From Adiantum capillus-veneris (lineage: Eukaryota; Streptophyta; Polypodiopsida; Polypodiales; Pteridaceae): a stretch of 64,000 nucleotides of DNA. This document shows, one piece after another, positions 44,288 through 56,508 of the stretch. The notes beneath the pieces were generated by a model. It was given only the letters and a program-made list of their open reading frames with translations. It had not been told where the DNA came from and did not search any database. The position numbers were made by a program, and so were the translations under genes. Location of the stretch: contig CM043944.1 of assembly GCA_014529385.2 (NCBI GenBank), forward strand, positions 72,400,884-72,464,883. The letters are read 5' to 3'. Within the stretch, counting starts at the first letter, position 1. Every line of letters starts with the position of its first letter.

Positions 44288-46103
44288 ATATGTACCTTAT
44301 ATAACGTACAATGCAACATAGCCCATACATTTTTATCATCATTGCCCAATGCCCATGTTGAGTATTCATGCTCAAAACTCGCATGAAATACTGACATAAA
44401 ACCTCAAAGGTGACCCCAAATGTTCTTCTGGATTGTATGGAACCTCACCTACTTGCATAGCACCACCTAAGTACGCAAGCATGACACTCACACAAAAAGG
44501 GAAATCATCGCCAAAGTTCCACCACCCACCAAGATCCCAAGCAAGATACGAATCTTTGTCAAGGTCTGTACATATCATCTAGTGCCATAGGTCATTCCAA
44601 ATTGCCAGAACAAATGCATCTCAACTCATCCCATTAACGGCCATAAAATTCATATCATCTTGTTGATACATCAATAGCTCTTCATTCCTTGTGCACAAGA
44701 GATCATCACTCCAACCACTAGTGGCTCCAGTTTTAAAATGGAAAATCACTTCAAAAATACTACCACTAGCATCTTCTTCTTCCACATAAGGTATACTTGA
44801 AAAGCTACAAGCATGCATACAAAGCCACACAAGGAATCATAACCAAGTCTTTATCATGCTAACGTGTACCAAGACTCACTAACTGCCAATCAAGGTCTTT
44901 GCAAGTAGAAGGATATGGCCTAGACATATTTTGAAGCACCTATTATCCATCTATAAGATCATCGGTGAAGAAAAAGATTACTCTTACTCCATTATCAAGA
45001 TGTTTATACTTAATAATCACAACGCATGTATCATCACCAAAATCTCTTTGAGATGGCACTAGAATCAAATCCATGCACACATAGATCTCATTCCTATTGC
45101 ATTCAGGACCCAATATCTTTGCACACATTCCCAATACCATTTGTGATAAAGCATATGCATCCAAGGTTACATCAACCATCAGAGCATCACTCTCCTACAT
45201 TATCTTCTCTTAATGAGGAATTACATGACCATAGCCCATCATCTCATCATCAATGCAAGCATCCATGTCTCGTTGCTGCAAAGTTTTTTTCCCAAAGCAT
45301 AAATTGCATTTTGTGCAAGGCTACCATATCCTTCATTGATGGATCGCGTAGCTCTATGACATAATCACATATATCACCACTCCAACTCTCATCCCCATTA
45401 GATGTGTCACCATAGTAGGCCACCTAATTCTCCTAAATTTCACTCTCATCTCCACTTTCTATGCTAGTGCTTCTCAAATTTTCACATTTATCTATTATGT
45501 CCTCAATATCTTGTAAAATAGGCACATGCATGGTTTCCACAATTGACTTACATGCTTCATTCACACTTTCTTGAAGCATATGGTAATTTACACAGGTTTC
45601 CAAACCGTTATGCTTGCGAGCTTAAGCATCTCACTCCATTCACATAAAGGTCATCGACACTATTCATACTAGGTACATAGACAACGGGCACTTCCTGCTT
45701 GTAGCCAGACGTAGCTTTCTTTCTTTGGTAGTGCAACCTTTGATGCTTCATACATGGATTTGGGATCTTTCTCTGGCAATTTCATCTTAAGGTTCAGCCA
45801 CATCAAACCTCGGGGAGGTCACCTAAGAAAAATGTAACCTATCATGGGAGTTCAACAGAAGGGCATTTAAAGTTCTTGAAACTTACATAAATCTATATAT
45901 AGATGGATACTATTGTTTCAAATTTTTACAAAATTTACAGATTTTAAAATAAATGGGTACATTATATTCTATAAAAAATTCACAGGTAAGGGTTTTTACA
46001 AACATGTCTTGAATGCATGTGATATGGTAGTTTTACACATAGTGAACCCCCCGACCATCAAACTTGTGAATATCTGTATTCTTTTGCTATTTGTAAAAAA
46101 AAA
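44288..46103. other. Unassigned 1.8 kb, no supported gene
   Basis: Several short frames on the minus strand (44372-44578, 44621-44830, 44943-45179) have protein-like composition but no motif I recognise. They lie downstream, in minus-strand sense, of the gag-like frame 46652-46104 and could be its decayed continuation. Confidence 0.4.
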
Positions 46104-46652
46104 TTAAAGTTCATCTTTAGACATGGATTCCACATCCAATAGAGCATTTTTCCAAACTCTCCAAGCATCATCCAATCTTGGCCAAAATTCTACAACATAC
46201 TCATGTTCTTGCAAAAAAAAACTAGTGACGTGTTTCCATGCATCTTGGTGAGGGATCGCCTTCTTGAACTGTTCCAAAAATAATCTCTTAAACATACCTC
46301 CACTTCCTTTGTCATCTTGTGACAAGCCCTTTAACCAGTCTCTTGCATTATCTCTTACCAACAAATTGATACATGCAAGCTTCTGCATCTCACTTGAAAC
46401 CACTCGGTATAAACATGTCAAGTCAAACTCATAATGCTCAATCAAATCCCATAAATCCTTTTTGCAACCTCTAAAAATGTATGGTTCCATACCGATGTGT
46501 ATCGTCGCATACCAAAGCCTTGGGTCTTGTCCGACCAAGTGTGACCAGCCAAAGCCCAATCTTTCATAAAGAGGACTCCTATGGCTAGGTGTTAATTCTT
46601 TAGTAGTGCTCTTAAGTAGAGAGCTCATTCTAGAGATCTTCGATTGAGGCAT
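46104..46652 (-). pseudogene. gag: Gag-like frame of an unknown LTR retrotransposon
   Basis: 182 codons. The section LACINLLVRDNARDWLKGLSQDDKGS, then FKRLFLEQFKKAIPHQDAWKHV and QEHEYVVEFWPRLDDAWRVW follows the capsid pattern of plant Ty3 gag (a Trp-Leu pair followed by F-x-x-x-F-x-x-x-F). No zinc knuckle, LTR or pol was found next to it. Function in this copy unlikely. Confidence 0.5.
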
Positions 46653-46989
46653 ACAATGCCTAGAACTGTTTGATTACGTTCCATTGGTTATCCATCCCTA
46701 CCAACTAGCCATCCCACTATCATGACACGCATCGGCCAAGCTATATGTAAATGGGTAGAGAGAGAAGGTATACAAGCTTCAGGGCAGGGTGGACTTAGGA
46801 GGGGATTCTTTAAACTTGATCATATCTTCACATTAGAGCAATCATTAAGGAGAACAGAGGACACAGAAGAAGGAATTACTGTAGCTTTGTGCATCTCATA
46901 CAGTCCCAAGAGCCAGGCTGATATAACGACTACATGACTTGAGAGTTCGACAGAGAGTCCCATGGCACTCTATGAGATAGTTATAGAGA

Positions 46990-47740
46990 ATGATGAGGCA
47001 AGGATGCCCAATTTCTGTGACTTGGTTTGAATTATATATTGACAATATTGTTGACTATATTGAGATTGCAATGGATAGAAGAGAACAATTCTCAAATAAA
47101 CCAATACCTCTATTACTTTATGTTGATGATATTGTGCCTACTAAAAACTCTTCAAAGGGTATGCAAATATGTCTAGATTCATTGAATACTTATGCACATG
47201 ATAGTGGGATCTTTGTCAACCTTGGCAAAACAAAAGGTGATAATATTTAGTACTACAATGTAGTGAGTCAAGAGATCAACACTCATTTTTACATATGGAT
47301 GAGAGATAGTGCATTATATCTTGGTGTTGTATTTAGTGGACCTACTTTCTCTATGAGAGGTGGTGTAGATGCAAGATTGAAGAGGGGAGGATCATTAAAA
47401 GGACTAGAGAGGATATGTTCATCAGTGTACTTTCAAGAGCCAGACACTAAGTTGTGTCTATTTGAAACATTGGTCACTTCCGCATGCTTTTTGGAGTGTA
47501 GATATGGGGTCCTAGCCAAGATCATCATACTAGATTAGGGTGCACATATGATGGATGGAGATCCGTGGAGAGATGAATTGTACTTATGATTCCAAGGAGG
47601 CTGATTGAGGTGAAAGTCTTAGTGCCACATGAGATTGTCAGAGTTGAGATGAGCCCACCACCAATTGTGCTAGAGACTCTTGCTAGATCATTGCCTTTCA
47701 TTCATAGCACATGGGAGCTACCATGCAACAAATGTGTATG
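46990..47740 (+). pseudogene. LINE-type reverse transcriptase fragment
   Basis: RQGCPISVTWFELYIDNIVDYIE and LLLYVDDIVPTKNSSKGMQICLDSL match the RT palm of non-LTR elements (RQGCPLSP and Y-x-DD boxes), followed by VNLGKTK and YLGVVF (47260-47340). A frame break at 47250 joins the two pieces. The tail to about 47740 (IPRRLIEVKVLVPHEI, LETLARSLPF) reads like the C-terminal segment of the same protein family. No endonuclease, 5' or poly(A) end is seen. Confidence 0.75.
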
Positions 47741-49410
47741 ATTGGTGCTTGCATATTCACAACAACTTCATGTTGATTTGCACAAATATCATTTTGGTTT
47801 GAGCTACATCAGTTTAGTATGGATATAATTCCCCCTTTCCATTACTCCCTAGATGCACCATCCCTCACCCTCATACATTCAAATACTAGATACTTGCAAT
47901 ACGTGCCTATCTCCATCACATGAGCTAGGGATGTATATGGATTTTCATCAAGACCATATTCCTTGCATGATATATGATCGATTTATCTCATAGCCCAAGT
48001 ATAGAGGAAACCCACCTATCTCATTTCATTAGATGTGTTATTAGTCAATTACGCACCTCATCTCATTGATTGGAGATACAGACTCACTGATTTAGAGGTA
48101 TACCCTGAAAGAAGGTATTATGTCAAGTTTTTTGGATGGAGCCAAAGATAGAGGATCACTATATTTTCCAATCCATAGCATACTATGAGATCCAAAGGTG
48201 TTTTCATTGCGTATTCAAAGAGGGATTGAGCCCTTCTCCTGTATCGTGGATTACTATAGAGGTGCCTAGGTCTCTTCTTGCTGGATATTTTTAGACTCAG
48301 AGAGACTACAATTAGGAGAAAAGTAACTACGCATAGAGGATCCATACACACTAGATCAATATGTTTATAGAGAGACTACTTGGGATGGCTTACCCCACAG
48401 GTTACCCAATCACATCCTCATTGCGGAATTCTTCTTGATCTAGCCATGTAGCTTGGTTGCTCACAATGCCCGAGGATGCAACGATTTTCACATCGTAGAC
48501 AAGGTCTATATTAGAGGATATGGAGAATCATTAAGAAAAATCAAGCACACCCCCTCTGAGAGCTAGCCATGTGTTGGGGTAAGCCTACATTATCCTAGAT
48601 TGTGGATCCTTTCCCTTACTCTCCATGACCATGTACACATACCAAATGATGTCCATGTATGTATATCTGACCCATGGAACTTTCTAGCATGTTGCCAAGT
48701 GCATGTCAAGCCAAAAGAAGATCAAACCATCCCCTTAAAAGGTTTATACGGGCTCTCTACTTGTTTATCCTCTTATGGGCTGATCCTTGAGCCCTCGTAC
48801 ACCTCATCTACGATGCAAGCAAGAAGTTGTAGCCTATTCCTATGTAACATGATTTGATGTACTCATTTCCATCGTGAATTGAATCATAAATATGCCCTAT
48901 TTCATCCATGAATGGCTGATTGTGTAATCCTCCTCAATCTATCACGTGGTATCACAAATGTGGTGATGATTAGCACCTGCTAATCATCTTAGGAATTTTA
49001 ATATATCTACGCTAAAGCAAGTGAGCTCTTTCTTTACTCACCTTGAATGATTCATACCTCTTTGCATTAGACATGCAAATTGCTTATCAATCTCCTAATT
49101 TTCTATATGTGGGCACATTCTTGGTGAGGTCCAATGAGCCACACTTTTCCATAGTTTTAATTAGAGGTGATTAGAATGGTTTTTGCATCCTCTTTTTGAT
49201 TAATTTTATCCCTCTTTGATAATGTCTTTCCAATTGTATGGGTGTATGATTTGATTCCCCGTTGCTATGGCTCTATAATGAGCCTCTAACCTCCAGGAAC
49301 AAAGAGATTACCTCCTCTTAAGCCACCTCCAAATCTAGGTGTATATGTGTATGTGACCTCCTGCAAAGTAGGATTTATTTTTGTATGTTTTGAAGCTCTC
49401 CCACAATGTG
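47741..49410. other. Unassigned 1.7 kb
   Basis: No gene, LTR or RNA recognised on either strand. Short frames on the two strands have no domain resemblance. Confidence 0.5.
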
Positions 49411-49482
49411 GACCGATGGGTCAAGTGGTTAGAACACCAAATTTATAACATTGGCACGTGGGTCTTGGGCTCAAACCTCCCA
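49411..49482 (+). repeat. tRNA-like head of a SINE (or tRNA pseudogene)
   Basis: GGGTCAAGTGGTTAGAAC (A-box-like) at 49418-49435 and GGGCTCAAACC (B-box-like) at 49467-49477 with normal tRNA spacing; the middle TTATAAC could be an anticodon arm but stems are poor. A GA-G-rich stretch follows to about 49600. Typical of plant tRNA-derived SINEs; 3' end not defined. Confidence 0.5.
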
Positions 49483-49679
49483 TGCCTAATCTTGGCAAGA
49501 AGGGAGCACGGGTGGATTTGAAAATCAACTATGAGTTGCATTTGATGGGCAGGTTGGGTCCGCATAGATTAACCAGTTGTTATCGCTCCTTTTGTGCTTT
49601 CGATCGTGCATAGAGACCATTTCCCATCTTCTATTGCTCCTTTTGTACTTCCACCGTGCCCGCGGACCTTGTATCCATT

Positions 49680-49684
49680 GGATG
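49680..49684. other. Target site duplication of element G, left copy (GGATG)
   Basis: GGATG repeats at 55493-55497, exactly outside the paired LTRs. Confidence 0.85.
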
Positions 49685-49826
49685 TGTAAAGAGTAGGGAG
49701 TGAAGCATGCCACTTTCCACCCAATTGTGCCCTATATAGGCCTTGCCTAGCTAATTACAGAGACCCCATTCCCTACATTTCCATCCTGGCCCTTGGCCTC
49801 TACCCAGTCTTACCCTAGGCATGACA
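49685..49826 (-). repeat. 3' LTR of element G (142 bp)
   Basis: Aligns end to end with 55353-55492 (shared GCCACTTTCCACCCAATTGT and TTACCCTAGGCATGACA). The adjoining TTACTCCTCCCTTA is the polypurine tract on the minus strand. Confidence 0.88.
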
Positions 49827-49842
49827 TTACTCCTCCCTTAGA

Positions 49843-50700
49843 GAAGCGTTTGCGTCCTCACAAACGAAAGTGGTAGTATCTTCATAAGAACGCTAATGTT
49901 TTCCATAGGGGCATCCTTCATGGGTCCAACTGTTTGTTTGATCGAAACACGGCTCAGTAGGAGGTTCAATGAAATCAAGAATAACATCTTGATTTTCCAC
50001 ATTGTTGTCTCCTTGCAACCTTCTCGTGTAACCAAAACATATCCAACATACCATGTAAACTCAACTCACTTGAGTTTGCTAAACGAGTTTTCACAACTAA
50101 GATGTACCGAAAAGAGTACCTCTTTTCACTTTCCATGAAAGTAACTAGCTAACTTAGGTCATCACCAAAATTGAATTCCTTGACTTGTTATCAATTTTAA
50201 TCAGTAAACAACTCCACCAGAACTAGCGTTTAAGGTTGAGAACCTCACTTACACATAAAGAGACTAAACCAAGTCGCAAATATACTCTATCTTTTGGTAA
50301 CCAAACTCCCACTAGAGAAATACATGCTTTCTAATTGGATAGCTTGGTGCTAGCATACGTGCTTCACATATCCTTTAGCACAAGATTACACTTGTAATAT
50401 CCCTAATGTTGTTTAGCATCACTTGTAATCTTAATAAGTCGTTCTAAGTATCCAACAATTTTTTGCCACTGAAATTATTCTAGATATCACGTGCTCAAAA
50501 TTATCTATAATATTGATTTTACCAACACCTAGGGACTTTGTCACGACACTTAATTGAAATAGCGAGCACCAGTGTCAATCCCAGAGACTCATATTATCCA
50601 TATGTGGAATATGTTGCAGATAAGGATGTTTGTAAGAAGAACCTACTCCAAGTACAAAATTTACTTGTGTGTGGAAGTAACTGTAAACACTCTACGACAT
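49843..50700 (-). pseudogene. pol: Element G pol 3' remnant
   Basis: Nucleotide order follows C1 from its chromodomain toward integrase: GAGAAGCGTTTGCGTCCTC corresponds to C1 GGAAGATTTTTCATCCTTG, and GGTTGAGAACCTCACTTACAC to C1 GGTTGAAAACCATACATGAG. No frame stays open for more than 65 codons. Too decayed for domain calls beyond position. Confidence 0.55.
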
Positions 50701-53700
50701 AAGTGAGAGGGACCCTCATTAAATTTACTCCACATTGACTAAAATGAACTCCTTAATCTCCTAGAGCATGTTGTATCCCATAAGACAACCTGTGACAAAG
50801 AAAACATAACTGCATAATGTAGAAATGTATTTGGGTCACTGTGGCCCAAATACATTGCTCTTACATGACCTTGTCATGTTTTTTAAGAGCAAAATGGATG
50901 AAAGCATATAAAGCTTATTCATCAGACTTTAAAAAGTCAAGAAAAGCATATTCAAAAGGGAAATAAAAACAAATCATATGCATACTTGGAGGTTCAACAT
51001 AACATGCACTTACTCGTAGTCATGTGCATTTTGCAAACCTAAAATAAAAACTGGTAGAACCCCAGGTTTTTTCTTTTGCAATCCAAACCCCTTGGTTAGC
51101 TTCTGCAATGTCAAACTGCTTGGTTAGACTTTGCATGAAAACTGTACAACGTAGCAGCCAACGATGACCAACACAGTCTATCATGTCTAATAGTGATTGA
51201 AGTGAATGTTGGAAGTTGAACTTTTCCACTTTCCCTTGGCAGCTTCTGGACTTCTTCCCTTGAAAGTGCAAGTGTGAAGGTTCCTAGAATTGACCATCAA
51301 CACTTAGTAAGTGATTTAGTAATCACAAACTGGGTCTTACCCCAAAATTGTGCTTATATAGACACTCTCAATAGACAAAATAGGAGATCCACTCAAGTTG
51401 GAATTGTATTCCCAAATGGGACCTTTTCTAGACATGAGAGTCCATATCTTGGGTTGTTGTGAACAACTTTGCTGTCTATAATGTTTCCTTCATCTATACA
51501 CCTTGGTAGAGATAAGCCTAAAAGTTTGAGACTTTCAAAAACTCTTAACTTGATCTTCACACTTAAAAGTATGTAGTGAAAAAATAACACCCAAAAAATC
51601 AATAATGGAAAGACTATTGCTTGTCCATTAGAATTGATGGGTACTCAACTGGATAGAATTGTTCCATCTTGAAAGCAATCACTGATTGATTACAAGTATA
51701 TGTCTCTTAGCCATTCCAAAATAGATGGCTCTGATCCCTTTGAAAATAGGCGGCTCTTAGCCCTTCATGTTACCATATCGACATAGAAAGATTTTAGTAA
51801 ATTTCACTATTCTTGTCGAGAACTAGGAGGGAGAGGGAGAGAGAGAGAGAGAGAGAGATGGGATGAGAAAAATCCCTTATTCAACTATGTTGTATGCCCC
51901 TTGTATATGCCTGTGTGCAAACAATGGCTTTGTCGTAGCTTATCTTATAAGCATACAATAGTGTGCTTGTGAATGCTCTCGTAGAGAGAGATAACATAAG
52001 TCACATCTTAACCCACCTACCTTGTATGTGGTCGTGATTGTACTAGGGTGACTTAAAAGTGGAACTTTGCCTATGAATAAACAAAAACAAAAAATATTTT
52101 AAGACATAAGGTAACTTACCTCGTCCTTGATAGAGTAGCTAGTGTTATAGACGAAGCAATAACAATAATCGGATGGAATTATGTCTAACCTAGCATGCCA
52201 TGAACGCAAAGGTGTGAACCCTTGGCGACAATGACGGTTGCTACATATTGAGCCGATACTAAAAGTGCCTTGCACAAGTGGACATGGATACATCAGAATT
52301 ACCCGTTAGTATACATAATTTGTGAGCTTATATCCTCACTTTTCCAAATTCCCACAATGTGCCAATGTCGTTGATTTGAAGTCAAGTGCAGGATGTGCGC
52401 ACGGGTTAGAATGTTATCAAAGAACTTTTCTTTGTACAATAGGCAATCCTTGCCAACTTAAAGGTTAAAATGTAGAAAAACAAGAAAACGTGAAATTGTC
52501 CAACTTGATTGCTCTGTTGTGGTTAGTTGTCATAAATTTTTGAAATAAAAACTCGCTCAAAGCTATATCTGTTGCACAAGAGCGAGTTTTTGTATGTAGC
52601 AAGATTTCAAACTTTGGAAATATGGATGCTAGATACTGACGCATGGAGTTCTTGTGCTCATAGCTAACAATGACTCTTGTCAACTTATAAACGTCGTAGC
52701 AAAAGAAAGTTGACCTTGTCGAGCATTCCTAGATAATTGACCTTGTCAAATTGTACAACCTATTGAAAAGAAAAAAAAAACTTGCAAGGTATGTACCTCG
52801 TACTACCTACTTGGCTTGATTACCATTGTCCTTGACCATGTAGATCTGTCTTGATAAATTGGAACTCTAGAAAAATTTGCCTAAGAACCATGTCCTACCA
52901 AAAATGTAAATCCAGAACACAAAAGGAGAAAAACCCCTCGTCGGCTTCGCAAGCTGTAACAAGTAGTCGACCATGCCGAGCAACTTTGCACCTGTCATCA
53001 AGTCTAGCAAATAGGCCGTGCTAATCTCCTTGAGATGCTAGAGAGGCAATTTTTATTAAATTCGTGCTTGATTTGGGTTTGTGAACTAATCATTGGTCCT
53101 TGCCACTAATGTATGCAATAAAAGTTTAATGTTTATGGTAACGGATACAAGCCATGCTTGTTCTTGGAGTGCTTAAAGTGCACTCACCTACTCACCTCTA
53201 TTGCATAACAGGGCTATGCAGCATGTTATGAAAAAATTGTCAAATAAAATGAAAATATGTACATACCCTATTAATCACTTGACTTGACTTGCTGTGTTGT
53301 TGATATCTTGCATGTTGCATGACCTTGCATGCCATGCTTTTTGTATCCTTGCGGGTGTGCCCTCCTGCGAAATCTCGAGCCTTGCTTGAGTACACAAGAT
53401 TTTGTTGTATTCTTAATCATGGTCCTTACCATGGTGATTTGTTGCTTGGTTCATATACTTTTAGTTCATATAGACAATCTATTGTTTTTCAATAGATTGT
53501 CTAGTTCTTGCTATCAAGGGCCTTTCTTGATTCACGAAAGAATTCAAAGATCATGTTAAAAGTAATGAGAGCTGCTTACCCCACCTTGTCATCAGATAGT
53601 TGCCAAAAATTTTGACAAAACCATTGTCATTGTGGGACTACAATCTACACTTTGTCGCCTATCATGGGCATCTCTGTACCTTGCATGATCCGACAACGTG

Positions 53701-54046
53701 TTCAAGCATGTGAAGCATGCAATCGGCATTGTTTACTTCAACTCTTCTTGTCAAAGGTCTTGATACGATCTCCCTGAGAAAATCTTTTGATGCAGACACT
53801 ATGAAATCTGCTACAAGCCAGACTCTTTGGCCATCTTAAGAGCTTGTAGCTTGAAAGCATATACAATTCATCCATGGCACATGCATGTGCATGTCTTAAT
53901 CTTCTTTCCCCATCATCTTGCCGTGGGAAAACCCCCATAGAATTGGAAGGGGGTACCCAAAATAAGACGCCCATTATTAAATCAAGTATGTAGTCAAAGT
54001 TGACAATCTTCCATGGCGAGAAGGCAACATAGAGCCAGAAGAAGCA
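50701..54046. other. Interior of element G, no recognisable gene
   Basis: About 3.3 kb of AT-rich sequence with only short frames. A (GA)n tract is at about 51835-51858. Duplicated short phrases such as TTGACCTTGTC (52709, 52737) hint at local repeats but nothing coding. Confidence 0.5.
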
Positions 54047-54054
54047 CTCACGGT
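54047..54054. other. 8-bp target duplication of hAT-like element, left copy
   Basis: CTCACGGT, repeated exactly at 54929-54936. Confidence 0.75.
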
Positions 54055-54928
54055 CAGGTTTGAAAATTGCAAGGTGCCCTTACCTTGCCCAATGAAGGGT
54101 AACTTATGTTGTTGCCCATCACAAGGGAAGGACAATTTCGCATTTGGCCAATCATTATGCACGGCAAAAGTTTAGTGGCCCTTCACACATAGCATTAGAA
54201 GAAGCACATGGAAATCATTGTGAGTTATTGATTGCAAGCATTTTGAGAATTTTTGTATACCGCCTTAAGAGTGTACACTCTCTAAGATCAAGAACTTGCA
54301 ATGCAGAGCTTACATGAGGAGCTATTGGATAGTGATTTTGATGCTAAACTTGTTTCAAGCGAGAAGAGGTTTCCTAGAATAGTATAGATTAGATTATGAC
54401 CAACTAGTCCGATCAATTCAAACCATCCCCTTGTTAGCCAAGAGAGAGTGTGACACTTATAGCTTATCTCAATTAGAAGGCATGTAAATGGCTATGCAAG
54501 AATGCATCGTCAAGGTCGATGGACATAGGGTTGATAAACATGGAGCTAATGATGTAATTTTTTTTATATTATCAGGACTAGTATTAGAAGAGTTATGTGC
54601 CCACCATAAGCTCAAAAGTAATGGAGCTAATGTCTTACTAAAGACTCCCCAAGTATCAAGAACCACTTGTGTGTTATATACTATTTGAACTTATACATAT
54701 TTCGAAATATGGCACATTATAACATTACCTTTAGTCCTATACTAACCTTTGAAGGGCACTTTGGCAAGTTACCCTTCCTTGGGAAGGCCTAGTAAAAGAT
54801 AACCTTTTGCAAGGGAAGGGCCCTTTCACGAGCATGCCCGTCTTTGGGAAGGCCTATAAAGTTTTTGCCATGCAGGTGCAGGGTAAATTACGACGGAAGG
54901 GTGGGAAGGGTTGCAATTTTCAGCCTTG
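54055..54928. mobile_element. hAT-like non-autonomous DNA transposon (874 bp)
   Basis: Begins CAGGTTTGAAAATTGCAAGG and ends, reverse complemented, CAAGGCTGAAAATTGCAACC: imperfect inverted repeats sharing TGAAAATTGCAA. Subterminal GAAGGGTAACTT occurs near both ends in opposite orientation (about 54097 and 54764-54783). An 8-bp duplication and a CA-R-G start are typical of hAT elements. No transposase frame is present, so it would depend on a partner element. Confidence 0.75.
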
Positions 54929-55207
54929 CTCACGGTGCACCAAGAAGTCCTCCACAGGATCCAAGCCGGTGTGATGAAAATTGCTTCCCAGCCCGAGACA
55001 CACCCTTTTGATGTTGTTGCTGCGCAATTTTTCTACCACTTCCTCTTGTGAGCTTTGCGTGCAAGCCCTATTTCATGTGCTACATATCTTAATCTCCTTT
55101 CTCGCAAGCGACCAGTCCCATGACCTAGCTCTGTGTAGGGTATGGGCTTCGTTGCATCCAAGGGGGCCATGCCCATGCCTTTCTCATGCATGGCGCCAAG
55201 CGTGCTC

Positions 55208-55210
<3 letters not shown>

Positions 55211-55270
<60 letters not shown>
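55211..55270. repeat. (GA)30 microsatellite
   Basis: Sixty uninterrupted bases of GA, inside the leader of element G. It gives rise to spurious Arg-Glu and Ser-Leu reading frames. Confidence 0.95.
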
Positions 55271-55273
<3 letters not shown>

Positions 55274-55339
55274 AACATCAAGCCACGCATGAGCCATGAA
55301 AATATTTCCTCCCTCCTCCATAGCTCCTCCCTCCCCTAA

Positions 55340-55351
55340 GCTTTGATACCA
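55340..55351 (-). other. Primer-binding site of element G
   Basis: Minus-strand TGGTATCAAAGC, one base after the LTR; one substitution from the initiator-Met site TGGTATCAGAGC. Confidence 0.82.
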
Positions 55352-55352
55352 G

Positions 55353-55492
55353 TGTAAAGATTGGAGATTGGAGTATGCCACTTTCCACCCAATTGTGCCC
55401 TTTATAAGCCTTGTCTAGCTAATTATAGGGACCCTCTGTACTGCATGTCAATCCTAGCTCTTGGCCTTCCCAGTCTTACCCTAGGCATGACA
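55353..55492 (-). repeat. 5' LTR of element G (140 bp)
   Basis: Starts (minus) TGTCATGCCTAGGGTAAGAC, ends TTTACA; a TTATAAAGG at about 55400 is the likely TATA box. Confidence 0.88.
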
Positions 55493-55497
55493 GGATG

Positions 55498-56028
55498 TCA
55501 CCTGCATACCATCGTTCGACCACGTCCCAAAGAGGGGGGCATTCCCACTGAACGGCCAGCTAGTCCCCTAACAAGCTTGGTTTCCCACTATTTGTAGAGT
55601 CGATACCTTTTCACATAGGCCCCATCCACCAAGGTCACCAAGGGGGTACTAATTTATGACGCTAGTGTTGAGCAATTTTTTTTCAAGTTCAATACTTGCT
55701 CTCAAACCCAATTTCCCATGAACCTCGAGCTTCAAGATTTCCAACCTTTTATGAAGAGGTGCTTCACGAAACTGAAAAGCTACTTTACACTTGGAAAAAT
55801 TTTAAATTTCACTTGAAGATTGATAAAACCACAGTATCTTTGATATGTATTACTAAGTGATTTTTATCAAGATAGTAGACACCATCAAGGGAGTCCCTTG
55901 AAAAGACTCTCTCTCACACATACAATCACGCTATGGATAAAGACAATCTCAAGACGTTTATTGGAACGGGATTTCACACTTCGCAGGTGAGATCCAAGGG
56001 ATATCTCATGAAAAAGGCGTAATGGAGT
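55498..56028. other. Spacer between element G and copia gag remnant
   Basis: No recognised feature; the last part may be the decayed N-terminus of the following gag fragment. Confidence 0.4.
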
Positions 56029-56508
56029 GTGGTAAGGTCAATGACTGATGGGGAGACCATTCAAGCTAGAGCTAGCACATCAAAATTTCAAAGCCGTGAT
56101 GAACAAGCACTCAACATCATTCTCAAAATACTTCACAATAGTTACCTGCATTATTTAGATGAAGCCACCTATGCTCTTAGTGCATGGCAAGCCCCAAAAA
56201 GACATTTTGGAGCTAAAGGAAAGAACTCAAAAATTTCATTGAAAATGCAAGTGTACGGGCTCATGATAGGAAGTAATGAGGACCTCTTTTATCTAACTAA
56301 TAGGCTAAAAAGAATTTGCACATAATCGGTATACATAGAGTCTCCAGTTGAAGAAGAGGACCGAGTAGCTGTGCTCTTAAAGACCGTTCATAAGGAGTAT
56401 GACTAAATTGTACCTGTGCTCAAAGAAAAAGAGACAATACTCTCACTTGAAAGCGTCATTAATTCTTTACAAGAAGAAGATAAGAAGATCAATAAAAGAA
56501 ACAAATAA
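56029..56508 (+). pseudogene. gag: Copia gag fragment
   Basis: Frame 56029-56325 plus continuation across two stops. It reads ALSAWQAPKRHFGAKGKNSK, LKMQVYGLMIGSNEDLFYLTNRL, then EEDRVAVLLKTVHKEYD and ETILSLESVINSLQEEDKK, the order of the gag domain of copia elements (length-limiting MQ, then L-L-x-SLP-type and L-x-L-x-E segments). No LTR nearby. Unrelated to copia F at sequence level. Confidence 0.7.

Larger units (their letters stand above)
49685..55492 (-). mobile_element. Element G: old short-LTR retrotransposon, chromovirus-like 3' end
   Basis: LTRs 55492-55353 and 49826-49685 (140 and 142 bp; TGTCATGCC...TTTACA), 5-bp target duplication GGATG, initiator-Met primer site at 55351-55340, and polypurine tract at 49840-49827. 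The 3' kilobase (49843 to about 50700) resembles, across heavy decay, the chromodomain/integrase end of C1. The remaining interior is unrecognisable and includes a hAT-like insertion. It is probably the oldest intact insertion footprint in the window. Confidence 0.85.

Noticed and set aside
55184-55381. Ser-Leu repeat frame in element G
   Set aside because: Translation of the (GA)30 tract.
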